Translations under genes and position numbers: made by a program | NCBI GenBank assembly: GCA_944470555.2 | Contig: OX104127.1 | Coordinates: forward strand, 138,774,786 to 138,838,785 | Origin: Heterobilharzia americana | Taxonomy: Eukaryota > Platyhelminthes > Trematoda > Strigeidida > Schistosomatidae | DNA: 64,000 nt | Reading direction: 5' to 3' | Shown here: one piece after another, positions 1-14,200 of the stretch | Numbering within the stretch: position 1 is the stretch's first letter | How the letters are laid out: every line of letters starts with the position of its first letter | Notes under the pieces: model-generated | The model's input: only the letters and a program-made list of their open reading frames with translations | Databases searched by the model: none | What the model was told of the DNA's origin: nothing

Positions 1-2135
1 AGGGATCATAATAACAGGCCAAAGCTGCCGGTAGTTGAAATGTTTTAGATATACCGACTTCAAAATTCTTCGCCTTAGTTCATAAGCCAGTCACTTTCCC
101 CACTTTATAAACGCAGGATGAAGTTCAGTGTTTCGGTATACGATGTTATATTCACCTGTCAACGAAATCAGTAAACTAAGCTCGTCATGAAAACTGAATC
201 ACTCTGTTGTCTTTAATCGGAAAGATGGTGGGTGAGGACACAGTCGACATCCGACTTAATTCTCAGCCAAAGCTAGGTGTTCATACACTATTGGTGTGAA
301 TAAAAAGAAGCCTGTAAACACATTTTTTATCGACTATTTTGGCTACAATATTCCTAATGTCAGCTAAACACGAGGTGTCAGTGTGACTGGTTGTCTAGCA
401 GCCGATGAACCAACAAATACCGCGTAAACAGTTTTCTGAAGTAGTCTCCCCTATTTCGCTTCCCACTTGGAGGAGGAAATGAAAACCTCTATGAACCAGG
501 CAAACTCAGACACATGATCAACAAAACATAGTGAGGAAAAATGAGACATGTCTGCCAAAAACCAGCGAGATTACTTCAAACGGCATCATGTATACCTGGT
601 GATCCTACGCTAAAAGAGAGGACCATTATCACCTACGAAATCATAAAATGGTCATCTTCAGCAATCACAGGTTGCAAAGCCACACGGTAATAATCTACTG
701 GAATAACAATATATATTATAGAAGTAACTATGATGACTCTTACTAAGAAAAATACAAGACGCTATGGTTAACGCTTTTATCGGCATGGTACCCACGAAGA
801 AAGAATAGTGAACTTGTCGAGACATTCTTGTCTACGAAATGGAAGAATAGATAAGGATTTCACTTGTTTTCATAACGCTGGCCCATCCAGCCGTCTGATT
901 CTTAGTACAGATAACCAACTTCACTGAGTTTCGCTAAGTTGTGTAGTCATACTGACGTACACGAAACTCACTGATTTCACCTACATACACTTTCTTCTCG
1001 TGACTTCTAGTATCCGAAATTGTTTACTGTCGTACTCCGCTAAGTTGATAACCTCACCTTCTGGATGAAATACAGTGTTGTCCGAGTGCAGTGAAAAACA
1101 GTCGTCATAACTTTACTGAAACAGCATTCCAACGACACCACAGGAACGCCTTCCTATCTACACTAGCTAATTTATTTCTTAGTGATTCATACGCAATACA
1201 GCTCTTACGCTGCAGAGGATATGGAAGTAGTGTTCAAATCATATCGGGTGTTATGGTTTAGAGGTCTGATTTGTAATTACTGGTCTACAAGACCGAACTA
1301 GGCAAACGCCAATCAAATGCATACTTAAAACCTATTATAAAACTTTGTGATAGCTATTTCTAGTTTTCTGTACTTTTTAGGGAGCCGCTGGTTAGTGAAC
1401 TTCAGCGTAAGAAAGTAGTATTAATAAGAATGCTGTTAGTGATTGGAAGACGCAATTTCATCACAGCATCTTAGACTTACCGCTTAATGTGCAGTGAGAT
1501 GAATCACCTCAAGACAAACATAGCCACCAAACAGTTGAGGTTACGTTCACTAACAACGGAAGATTTGAACCAATATTTTATGCTACCAAAGTACCACGAT
1601 ATTAGTCATACGATACAATAAATAGTTCAAGTAATAAGGCAGTAAAATGACTCGGCGCCAAAAAGAAAATAAACACAAAACATGGAGCAGTGAAACAATC
1701 AGATAAATTGCTACGTATTAATATCACCAATAAATAAACTCAAACCAGTGTATATTACATGCATACAAATTAGTAACCTTGATGATGATAGATCCGGAAA
1801 TAATGTGTAAATTGTGTCTCTCAACCCATTTAATCTTAATATCTTAATATTTACCCAGCAAGAACAGAGCACAGGGGGGAAAGAATGTGAGGTTAACAGG
1901 CAACTAAGTGTAAACTGCAAAACAGTGAGAAAGCAAAGTATGGATATAAATAAACAAGCATGCAAACGCTATATAAGTGAAAGAGCAAACCAAATCTGGA
2001 ACATCCACAAAAGTTAGGAATCCGAAACAAGAAAATGCTAGAGAGAATCAGGAAACAAAGAAGTAGGTTAACTGGTATTCATTAGTGTAGTCATTACATA
2101 TCAGAAGTGCTGTACAACGAAAACATTGGTGTGAT
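1..2135. other. 3' flank / 3' UTR of talin, no other gene recognised
   Basis: This stretch lies downstream of the talin stop codon. The 3' UTR must start at 2135 and run to lower coordinates. No AATAAA-type signal close behind the stop stands out on the minus strand; a candidate is the TTTATT on the plus strand near 1170, but that is weak. The short open frames near 1711-2017 look like chance AT-rich frames. No repeat was recognised. Confidence 0.5.
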
Positions 2136-2231
2136 TCACGAAAGTTGCGCCTGTTGTAAACGAGCAAGCTGAGATTCAAGCGCTTTTAATTCCATTTGTT
2201 GTGAGTGGATTTGAGCTTTAGTGTGGATACC
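2136..2231 (-). CDS. talin exon 14 (last in window): C-terminal dimerisation helix and stop
   Basis: This terminal exon of 31 codons plus a TGA stop at 2136-2138 follows a clean acceptor (TTACTCCAG). It encodes a helix rich in Q, K, E, A and L (from GIHTKAQIHSQQ to LQQAQLS) that matches the position and character of the talin C-terminal antiparallel dimerisation helix, which in vertebrates mediates dimerisation and supports actin binding. The protein stops right after the helix and lacks the short extra tail that follows it in vertebrate talin. It is too short to appear as an ATG-started frame and was found by following phase from exon 13. Confidence 0.8.
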   Translation of the reverse strand, partial: GIHTKAQIHSQQMELKALESQLARLQQAQLS

Positions 2232-5200
2232 CTGGAGTAAAATAGGAATACAATTTGAATGAGTATACGATTAAAAATAAGTTATAGTACTGTCTTGAGT
2301 TAATGTATGCAAATTAAGCAGAAACTAATATTTCCCAAAAAAAGGTTTACAAAACTGGTGGCAAACAGGTAGCCCACTGCAAGTTAATAGTCCTAAGAGT
2401 AAGCAAAGTATTTATCTGAACGTGACAGCAATGCTCATCCTGAGAAAATTGGCGTGATATTAAGTCTACTATAGAAACACTTGGTAACCTATACCTGAAG
2501 GTTAACAAACGTCATTGGATTTCCAAAAAGTCATCCGAATTGGTTGATCGCTGAAGAGTGACTTCAGCTGGCTGTCTCTGACCACTATAAAGAGCGAAAG
2601 TAACTTAAACGTGAGTTGACGAAGAGCTTCCGCCTTGATCGTAAGCAGTGGTAGGTGACGAAAGCAAGAGAGATGGAGAAGGCATCAGAGTTGAGTACCA
2701 CTCGGTAACTATTCCGGCTTATTAAGGATACTGGCAAAAAGAAGACGATGGTTACTGATGAAACCATCACTGAAAACGATGGGACGCTGATGACCTCCCC
2801 ACGGCTGGCAGCTAAGACGTCACGCAACACACTTTGAAGCACAGTTCAACTGCACCTTCGCAAGGCCTCAGTCGCCCCAACATCCACCCAGCCCAATCCT
2901 GAATGGTACGTAGATGTCGGTACCCCAACTCTCCTCCATAAAGTTAAGAAGACTGTATCGAACTTGAAACGATGCAAAGCTGCTGGATCTGATAGTTTGT
3001 CCCCTCAAACTTTTGAGGAATGGAAGCAGGAAATCACTGATCACGTCGACGGAGCTACTGTGCAGTGTATGGGAATCAGAGGTAGTACTGTCAGACTGGT
3101 CTACTTCTCTGGTCATCCCAGTGTCTATACAAAAAGTGAGGAGTCTTCTTGTGACAGCCGTAGGCGAAGTAGTTTGACTAATCTTGTGTCCAAGATCCAT
3201 CGTTATCTAACGCTTAACTCGAGAACACTAATCGGTTTCCAGATATGAACGTGGGTGCATCAATCATATTTCTACCCTACAACATGTCCTTCGATACAGA
3301 TAATTTACCGGTAAGCGGCAGACACTTGCCATACTTCTTGATCTGAAGGCGGCATTCGACTCCGTCAACTGTGAGGTGTTGTGACAGTGTCTGCCTACGG
3401 AAGAAGTACCGAACAAGTAGATGATGCTCATCAAAGCTATCTCCTCAAACTCATCCAGCCGTCTCAGGGATTATGTAGAGTTGTCACGTGAATTGACAAC
3501 AACTTGTGGTGTCTGCCAGGGATATCTAATGTCACCGTTCCTATTCAACTTCGTCATAGAAGTATCAATGGACATAACCTTAGGTACGTCTGACTTCACA
3601 GAGATTGACCTACTCCCTGGAGGTCGCCTGGTCGACTTGGTGTACACACAAGATATTATTGTGTAAGTTAAAGACTGAAAAAACGCAGGGTCTTTCGAAC
3701 GCGTTTAGCAGGAATCTGAGTATGTTTGGCATATGCCTTGCAGGCACCCGTCAAATGTAAGTTGATGTTCCAGGAGTGGTCTATCGCAAATACTCCGTTT
3801 AATGATAAGCAGTGATTATTTCTTGTCTTTTGGGTTTCTAGCGAAACATAGGGCTTCAACAGAACATCGCAATTTCACTCTGTTCTCTGCAGTCTTATGA
3901 ACCTGGTTTCACGACTGCACACAAGCTTTCATTCCTTCCTCACACGATCTCCCCCACGTTACCCGTGCCTCGGACGCCCAAGTTGTCGTTTCCCCTTTTG
4001 ATTCCACTCGAGGGTCTGGTGGGTGATGTCTCCAAATGGTCTTCTCAGTGTATGCCCGACCTATTCACTTACTTGAGGACTTGCATCAGCTTGAACGGGC
4101 TGGTTGCTGACAAAATCTCAGCTCGGTTGTAAGCTTGTTCTGTCCTGCTTACGGCTGTTAAAAATAGGAAAAATGGAGCAGTCGCAGGATTTGGATCCCA
4201 GATGTTTTCGTAGCATTCGTTGCAGTAAGTGAAGTCAATGTCAACAATTTTGAGGTAAGACGGGTACTGGACAAGACTGGCAATTCATGTGCCATGCCAG
4301 TGGAAATTCCATCAGGACCAAGACATGTCAGCGCATGAAGTCGCTGACTGTTGGTCGGAACTGCGTTGGGAGATGTAGGCTGCCTAGTTCGGGTCACCAA
4401 CACGAAAGGAATCAGTGGTTGAGAGGTATTGGTGACATGGCTGGAAATCGGTTAGTGGCGCAGATGTATTCACTCATGGACATCTTATAAAGCTTGAAAA
4501 TGCGCACGAACTGTTATCTTCAGACAGTTTGTTGTCTCACGCAAATTTGTCTACTTTGGTTTGTATCTTCTTTAATCCACCTGCTCCCTGCGTACTACTG
4601 TGAAGTGTGGCAACTCGAGCCGATCCAGTTGTGTGTGAGGTTCTACGTTGGTTTTTTGAGTCAGTTTATCATTTCAGTTATGCATATAACTTTATCTACA
4701 CCTATTATCCTTGTCTCTATGTTTTGTCTTGCTACTTTATATGCCGATGTGCTGATGAGTAGAAACCTGGACTGTGACGAAATACTGCCATGGTTCATGT
4801 TGGTACTGCATGACTGACTGATACATTACCTTAACTCTTATTATACCTGTTAGAGATTCGGTATGGGGAAAAAAATAATACACCTCACCTTTAACAATGC
4901 TTCATTTGAGTACATCGGCCAAGTTATACCGGAAGGAGTTGAACTAATTGGCGCTACACTGCTTCTCTGAACCGCTTCAGCAAGGAGATCTGTAGATTCT
5001 TTCACAGCTTGACCGGCAGACTAATGGGAATAAAGTAATTAGAAAAAATCACTGCTTGCCTTATTACGACGATTAGTTTCACAATTAAAGTTAGCTTCTA
5101 TAAATCCAGATGGAACCTCATAATCCTACATCTTTTTAGCTGGGAACGAATATCATATGATACGTCTGTGAATTTATACTGTAGACTAGTTGCGAGACCA

Positions 5201-8200
5201 GTGTTGCTAAACTGATTGCGAACAATAATAATTAGCAAATGTCAACTGTGATAGTTTTGATATTAATACATGTCAAAATTAAGAACATCATGCCGGCAGT
5301 ATCGAGGGATCAGTACGGAAGCCCATATTGGCCCGTTAATTCGGTCCAACCAGTGACGGAGATTCAAAGCATATAACATCATAACTATGCTATACTCGTC
5401 GCACAAAGAGTGGTTGTTATAACTCAGTGGTCTAGCGGATAACGCTCTGGCATTTGAAGCGGTTGTTTTTACATTTGAGTCTTAGTGGGGACATCACTCT
5501 GTGACAGGCAGATAGACACAGTTGATGGGTGCCAAATAGAACGAAACACGCATCCTGGATCTTTACTTCCATCGTTAATGACAGTGACAGGATAGATTTC
5601 TTGTGCTGGTACAGTTAAATCAGATATTCTTCCATGCACTTAAAACATGCTCCTCTTGTGAATAAAAAATTCAAGTAACACGCATTACTTAGGTGTTAAC
5701 AACCCAGCTACATGAAGCTAATAGCCAATTATTAATCTTCAGTGGTCAACCAACTAGCATTCGCACCGTCAACAGAGAGTAAAATAAGGCATATACGCCT
5801 AAAAAGTAGTTACTTCTGACGCAATTTGCTTCCCAGTAAATGTATTAGTTAAGCCTTACGATTATGAAACAATGACGGCGAGAAGAATTGTATTACAAAA
5901 ACGCACTTTTAGCTTTCGAATATCAGCAGACATGAGTGCTTCTTTCCTCAATTTGGTTGCTAAAAGCAGTTGAGCCCCTGCAGTCGCCACCTGTCGAACA
6001 GCAGCCAAAAGTCTTTCACGTGACAAAATCAACCTTCCCGACAATTCACCATTGGTATCATCAATCACGGTCGAGGTTGTAGATGGAACTGTTTCTGAAC
6101 ATAATTTGGACAGTTGACACAAATGTTGAGTGGCAAGCGATATATTAAGCTCGGTACGCCAAAGAGCAGCTGAGCTAGTGCTTTTCTGTGAGGTGCCGTC
6201 TGCTGCTCGAGCCCTATCCACAGCATCAGTAGGTGGGATAGACACAACAGTTCGAGCGGTTCTGATGAGATTTTGAACAGACGCAGCTACTGATCTAGCC
6301 GAAACAAGAAGAGACTGAGCTAATTTATTGTTCGCGGACTAAAATAAAGAATAAACAAGATATTAATTGGCGATACAAACTAGAAATAACAACTGTGATT
6401 ATCACCACATATTTCAGCTACGAATATAATAGTTTAAAAAACTGAACGTTTAGTTGGTAGGAACGGCACATTTCCATAATATCAATTAAGTAGAACGACA
6501 AAATGCCCTGGATTCTGTGCGACACATGAACTTCGAGACGATGGTGTAAGCACACCATCTCACCTCTATGGTCCGTTTACTGTTACCTTGCCACCTATCA
6601 TTGAGATGGTCCATATTAGCAAAGGAACAAGCTTTTTGTCGGACAACACTGAAGTAAAAGAAAGTCTATGAAAATCCAGATTTCAGGAGCATATTAATTG
6701 TCTTCCCACTCAGATCTAGTCAAATACAGCCAAGAAATCCTTGTAGCACTCTACTTCGATCTGTTAATGGGTAGAAGATAGGTCCTAACACAGTAGTCTA
6801 GTACAGACACCCGAACCTGTTTGAATTGCACATTTTTATTATGGTAAGGAATGAGAAAGTGACGATAACGGGGTAAACTAAACTATGTTGATCACCTCAG
6901 AAATCAGTAGCTTTAAAACACAGTATCCTGGGCACTGTAACCCCATTCATAGCATACACTGTCACAATTAGTAACTTACAGGCTAGAAATGTCAGTTGCC
7001 ATTCTTATTTGATGTACATCAGGTTGAACGCATATAGATGCATCTTACGAAGATTGTCAATCCAAACGGGACCGTGCTATGAGCCTAATGAGATACAATG
7101 CAAATGAAGTGTCTGGTGTGTAATCGTTTTTAACCGCATTCTCCTCAAATACCTTAGACTAGGATGAAGAACGGACACCATGACAGTCGGGAAGCTCTCG
7201 TACACACCTGCGAAAAGTCGAAACTATTTATTCACCCAGTAAGTTAATCATGTATATGTCATCCGTTTTGCACCGAGAAAATCGACCTTACATAGTTCCT
7301 TTGACAAACATGAGAGTTGACATAAAAAACTTTTGATACTTACGGACAGTCACAGAATATTGGAAGAGACATAGTATAGCATGCAACCACAAGATGCCTT
7401 CAATTAGTTTAACGCTACTTAAAACCGAAAACAGTAAAATATTCAAACAAATTATGGCAACCGTAGATGACCTAAACTAAGCGATAGGGATATGTTTGGT
7501 CACTGGTGTTTTCATAGAGGATACAATACACTGTACCCTGACACCAAGTAACCCATACATATCACATCGACCAGTCTACATTCACAAAAATTATATGAAT
7601 ATTTGAATATTAGCAACTAAAGATTTACACATTTTTCCAAAGATGAATTGAGCTGAGTGATAGCCTCCACAACCCGACACTCTGCCTCATCATTTGCAGA
7701 TTGCTCGCTAGTTTGATCATATGACAGCTGGAAGGGATAACATGTGGGACGAATATAAACGCTTTTGTGTGTCGACTCCAAACCAGCTTTAAAATAAGAA
7801 AATACAGGCAGATTGTTAATATAGCTAGTAGTTTGGTACAACAGCACAACATGCACTAGTACCGACTAGCTTTAAATATTTCAACAAGTAAAACGTACCC
7901 AATGCGTAATTTGACACGTAATGGTGATGATAGGCCACGTGACGTCCAATGAACTTTTCAGCCACATCACGCCCTGAAATAAAGGGGAGACAGATATTTG
8001 TAGGCGCAATAGTCAACCGATGGTAAACGACTATCGACTACTACTACTCAACAACGAGAGTAATTACAAACACCATAAAACGCCCAGCGGCAAAACACCA
8101 TCAAATGCATAGGTGTACACAACACACTGAGAAACAAAAAGCTATCACCACAGCCAGTGCACCGAAAAAAGATAAACTCACACTCAGGACTGCTGGCGCG

Positions 8201-11200
8201 GAAATACATAACCAGTCGTGGTCCCTCTGATTTACACGTTAGAATTTTGTACATGAAACACAGGATTACAACATGCGTGTAGGAACAAATAAAAAAGATA
8301 TAAAGCCATAAACACCCACAATGACAGACAATGCAACCCGCATATATGATGTGCAGTTAGGTTTCCATGCAGTTAGAAAGTGACAGCATATATTAAAGCA
8401 AACACCATGTACATTTAGATTGTTTTATAAGACAAACATCCAAACCAAAGTGTTCCATAGGGGAGGAGAAAAAGATAGGGAAAGAAAAAGTTTAGTTGGC
8501 AGAATTACTTAGCTTTTAGAACATAAAAATTAAAACAAATCAAATAACCGCTGGCCAGTGGTTCCAGCAAATGCAAATATAACTGGAGACAGGAATTCGG
8601 CTTTTTCTCATTGGTCTGTGAAAAATATATATTGGGTAGTTACCATAATTACAGTCCACAATTCAGGAGGACGCGTATTTCAAGTCAAAAACTCAAATTG
8701 ATTTTCCTACGCTAATTCTAAAAATATATCATGTTCGACCAACAGCACTGTGTGCAGACGAGACCGTAACCACGTGAGGTATCCCTTTCACTAATAGGTT
8801 TTACATAAACTTTGACGGCAGGTTCAAGTGTGCCCATAGGTAGGAATACAAGATATTATAAATGAGCAGTGATTACGAGTGACACAAAGCCTCAATGGAT
8901 GAGACAATCTATTCAGGAGAATGACAAACAATAAAAAGACACCCACCTTGCAAACACGAATTACGATAGGTATTATCTCCCAAGTGCATCTTTTGCGTTG
9001 TTACCAAATGGACAGTATTCTCTAACAATATTCTCTTCCGAAAAAGAGTACCAGTTGTTTTGTATCCTCTATTTATAACAATGTTCCCTTTGAATGTTGT
9101 TACTTTGCCTGTAGCGCGGGATGCACTTGACGCATTTCGCCTGCGCCGACTTCTCGAATCATTTCCGCTGCAAGAGAAGTCGATTAAGCCAGTGTTTAAA
9201 TACTAGTAAGAGTTCAAGTTACTCAGAGGGCATCAGTCTTTTCGAGGATGCAGATACGTCTGGTTGACGAGTGTCAACAAGCAGAAAACCTAGGTGTAGG
9301 ACTTGCTGTCGATTGCCTACAATCACCTGACATCGATCACACTTAAGTGTGCACGAAAAATTGTCACCACTGTCGTTGTGTCGAAAAATAACCGAACTCG
9401 AGGAACACGTAATAGGAATACGAAGTAAAACTACACAGAAAAACGCTCAGTTAAACTAAGCATTATGCACACAGGTTACTGTATTGAACCGTCTTATAAA
9501 TAGCATTACGTAAATTCGGAATTGAAAACGGTGAATCAACGTCTAGCTTTTAAATGATCTTATCTCAGACAACTGAGGTTTTTATCTACTTGGGACTATG
9601 TAATAAGGGTATTGACGATGATCGCCCGCAGTACAATTTAAGTTACCCAGCGTGATAAACTTAATTTTGTAAGCAAATAAGTAACCAGCCCACACATAAA
9701 TTGGTGCCTGCTAAAATAAAATGAACTTACCCCTGAGACTATCAACCAAATTAATCAAACTGTGTGAAATGTCAGCAATACGACGAGCTATACTCGAAAC
9801 TTTCTCTACTTCTGGCTTCTTGGAAGTACACAAACCCTAAATTATGAATAAAGAAGGGTACAGTAAGTTAAACTAAAAACGGCGGAAGGAATTAGGTAAG
9901 GAAAATCTACATATCCCACTAACAAACAACAATATGGTAAAATTCCACGCAAATGTTTCGCAGAATAAGGAAATTACACAATGCTTGGTAATGGGAAAAA
10001 CCTAGTTGCTGAACACGAAAGATCTTCGTTACATCTCAGTTACAGTATCTGAAGACAAGGTCAACGCATGACTTGAAAACATCAGATGAATTATGGTGGG
10101 TGTAGCATACTCACGAAGTCAAATCGAACTCAATCACGTGCGGCTGCGTGAATTACACCAAGAAATATACTTATCATAACCTGGTTGTTAAAATCTCAGA
10201 GCAGAGCTTCAATAAATGAGTCACTGGTTGGAAGGGCATAGGTCATTCAGTCATAGCTCCACAAAACGTAGTATGCTACATAAGAGTTTAGCCGCTAAAG
10301 TTGACAACCATGAGTAATCTACACATCCAGCACCCTTTTACTAAGTGATAAGCTCGAGATCGGCTATTGACTCAGATTTCCATTATTTATCTAATGGTAT
10401 CAGTGGTACTCAGACCAGACAGTTCAGTCTAATATCGCTAAACCTGAGCTAACATACTCTCGCAAACTAGTTAACTACCTACAATGCTTTATGATTCAAA
10501 ACATGACACCTTCGGAAAAACTTTCTGCACCTGCATGCTCTGCAGAATACGAGTCATCCACATGCTCATTAGGAATGTTGAATATAAACAATCTAAGTTG
10601 GACGGTATTTGGGGGATATGTGTCCGAAACTTTTAAAACTATGAGAGAAAATCAGTGAACCCAACACAAGTCTAGCGCAAACTGATTATTCGTCTCAGCT
10701 AGCTCCAGGCTGGTAAGAATAAGGCACTGAGAAGCAGCCTGAAATCAGTTGACTGAATTTATGCCAACTGTGTTCCCAGAAGTCAAATGGACGAAATATC
10801 GTACTAGTAACTGGTTAAGCTGTTTTTCTGTAACTTCACAACAGCGATGTGAAGCATCGGAACCGACTCATTACATAATGGCTGGTATGTACGACCTCAC
10901 CAACAAAAAACTCGAACGAAAAACATCACGTTTTATTACATCGAAGGATACTAATGAGACAGTCAACATGGAAGCGACAAAATTGACTCCTACAGGTGCA
11001 TTTGGACACAATCCTTTCGTTGTGGGATGCTTTCTAGTGGACGATAGGACAGACAATTCTGAAGTACGCTTGTGTATATGACAAAGTCCACAACCTCATG
11101 TACATGTGATCAACAGAAAACTAGCGAATTAAGTAAGAAGTCAGACTTGGTCTCAGAAAGTTCATAATCAGTGAGCTTGTCTAAAGCTCAGAATCTCTAC

Positions 11201-14200
11201 GATACAATCGTAAAGCTACTTTGATACGACAGTTATTTGACAGCTATGATAGAAACGGGATTTAAAGTAAATCTTTTACAACAGTTAAGCTAACGTTATA
11301 AAATCCACATTCTGTGAGAAACATCTCACAGGCTACACACTAAAGAACAACGACCTAGAGACCGAACTACACGGATGACTAAGCCATCTATCCTAAAAAC
11401 GTTTCAAGACAGAATGGTGGGGATCGAGAAATGAAGTGAATGCCAAAAAGCTTACGAAAATCCTATCAGTGTAGTCAACTGGACTCCTACGTTCAAAATA
11501 GGGATTTGATCGGTTGATAGGAATGACGGTGGACAGATAAGCCAGTAAGGGGGTAAACAAAGAACATTGTAGAAAGCTGCAAGATTTGCTCAGCCTATGA
11601 ATATGACGCTGTACCTTACACGTAACAAGAGCATGTAGTAGTAGTAGTAGTAGTTGCAACCAAAACGTCTACTGTAGCCCTGAACCCCATAAAGACAATG
11701 TCAATAGAGTGAAATGCATTGAATGGATGGTAATTCATGCGCTGGTAAAAGTGTTTCGAAAGACCTGACTGGCGACACCACTTAACCTACCTGATAAATA
11801 CAGTAGTCTGTAACCCTAGCGACAGGACTGGTTTTGGATTTCCTAATCTTAACAATCCCAAGAAATCCTGTGGAGAAAGAAAGCTCTGGAGACCACGCAC
11901 CAGCACATAGATAGATACTGATATCTAGTGTGAGAACCGGAGCGTTTCATCCCAACCAGACAGGCGAGAAGATACTCTGTTAGTTACGTCGATCTCACAG
12001 AGGCAGAGCATAATCGAAAGACCATGAGGTAGGAATAGCGATATATATGAGTGGTGAGTAGTAAAACTAAAAAAATGGGAACTATGCCGTTATTGTGCAA
12101 ACAGAAACATGTTATTGTTACATTTACTTAGCAGGACGTGACCAACTTAACTATTGTATTTCGGTTTTGAAGGTAGTAGTACATATAAAGTAAAGAACTT
12201 ACATCTTTGAGGGTATCCAACAGGACAGCAAACTCCTCAGCCAACTCCCTTGTTATTATAGCACAAGCTGATTTTGTCTCTGCGGTGATTTCCGAGTAAC
12301 GAAGTAGGCTCTGAACAAAAATCCATTACATTGAAATGAGAGAGATTAGTATGGTTAGTCAGACTCGAAAGCTAAGCCATCGTGAAAACAATGCCACAAA
12401 TCGCTAACGAAAAATCCAACTGTTATCTGGAATGTACGTGCGTCACCTTTCTGACATTCATACAGTCAACCAATCATAGAATCGAACTACGTGATTGGTC
12501 TATGATGGAAGGCAAGATGAGGTAGTAAAACATTTCAGCATCGATTGACAGACATACTACCGAAAAAGACAGAAGGAAGGGGTAGGAGATACGGCCATTG
12601 GACTAATGGTTTGACTGATGTTTAGGTTTGTCAGACTAGTCTCATTCAGCCCAAGGCTTTAAAAAAACAAAAAAAGAGGGGAGGAATAGGAGGCATCGAA
12701 TCTACTGGTCAGATGTAGATGACAGGAAAACAAAAAGTCCAAAAAGCATAAAACAGCCTTTGTCCTTATCCTCACACTAGACGCGTTGAGGTCAATGGCC
12801 GTAGATGTGGGCTGATAGAATGTTTTTGGCTTACAATAGAAATGTGACAGGAAGAGGTAGTCACTTAAGCCATAATATTGTGTACATTTCTTAGCCATCT
12901 GCAAAAATAAACACTAACTTGTGTACGACAGCATAAAATCGTCGTCCTATTGGATTCATTAACAAAGATATGACTATGGTAGTTGCGCAGCAATACCAGG
13001 TCCTGCGCTAGTATTGAGTGTTGTATCATGCGGCTACAATCTCACTTCCTACCGACTTCTTACTCTAGGTAAGTGTAGAGCAGTTCGTTCGTTAGGCTTC
13101 TCTTTCTTCTAGATACAAGTTCTAATTGCCCAGTTGACTGAACTTTCAGCATCGATGCCATAAACACCTTTGATGAAAATGCATGTCTGGCATCGTTTTT
13201 CTTGTAAGCGGTCTCAAGAAAAATTAATATATCATAGATTTCTTGCCGACCTTGTTGTCTAAAAAGCAGATGGATAAGCAAGTAAGACAGACTCGGCGCT
13301 CAACTTCTTCCAGGACATTCATAACAATTATGGTCTGAATGTTTATAATATTTTCTTATAATCTTATTCTTAACGTCAGCTGTAAATGTGGTGACGTGAA
13401 CCGCTATGTATTTGCACGGCTTCTCATTTTTTTAATCCGCAAACTACAACTGGGAACATGGGACTGAGAGGTATTTCAGTTGTCACAGAGCATGCAGCAC
13501 GTAATTAGCCCTCTGTTATAGCAGCTTGTCGAAATTAGCATCAAATCATTAGAAATAAATTAGGAAGTTTTCAATTTTCCGTTAGCTTCGGTTAGTGAGA
13601 ACCAAGTTGCTCTATACTATGGTTATCAAGAATACAAACTAGCATATCAAAATGATTGACATACAAATACTAATGATCACTCTACATTCACAGTTACAGT
13701 CAAGCAACTAACCCTAGCAGCTGTGACTAAATCAGTTACTGCATCTCGAGTCGCTGAGGTGGTGTGGATGACATCACGTTGTGTTTGTGTATTGCTTGCT
13801 AAAATTGCTTTTGACACTGCAGACTGAACAGGTCCACCAGCAGCACGCGCTAAGTCGTCTGGGGCTAAATAACGTGCAATTAGACTAGAAGAAGCACTAG
13901 TAGCTGAAACGCTATGTGCACTATGGGCAGTTGATTTATGTAGGCTAGTCGGTGTAAGTACACAGTCCGGATCTTTTGAGGATGGAAGAAGCTTTGCTTG
14001 TTCACGACAATATCTAGCAGCAAGTTCAAGCGATCGTATACCCCGTCGTTCATCTTCTTCGATTGACTTTAGAGTTTGAAGAAGTTGACCAACGTTAGAA
14101 ATGACTACCTAGAAGAAAAGAGAATAGATAAGGCGACAAAATTTGAGTGGGAAATAAAATTCGTTAACCAAGTGGTTCAATACAGTGGTTAAGGGACTCA

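Noticed and set aside
4494..4817. 107-codon plus-strand frame with hydrophobic stretches
   Set aside because: Falls in the 3' UTR-like end of the decayed RTE copy; not conserved in other copies.
6065..6247. Second minus-strand frame overlapping exon 12
   Set aside because: Shadow frame of the true talin exon; it breaks the I/LWEQ similarity.
10749..11081. 110-codon open frame on plus strand in intron 9
   Set aside because: No recognisable domain, no splice context, antisense to talin, and similar to other chance frames in AT-rich introns.
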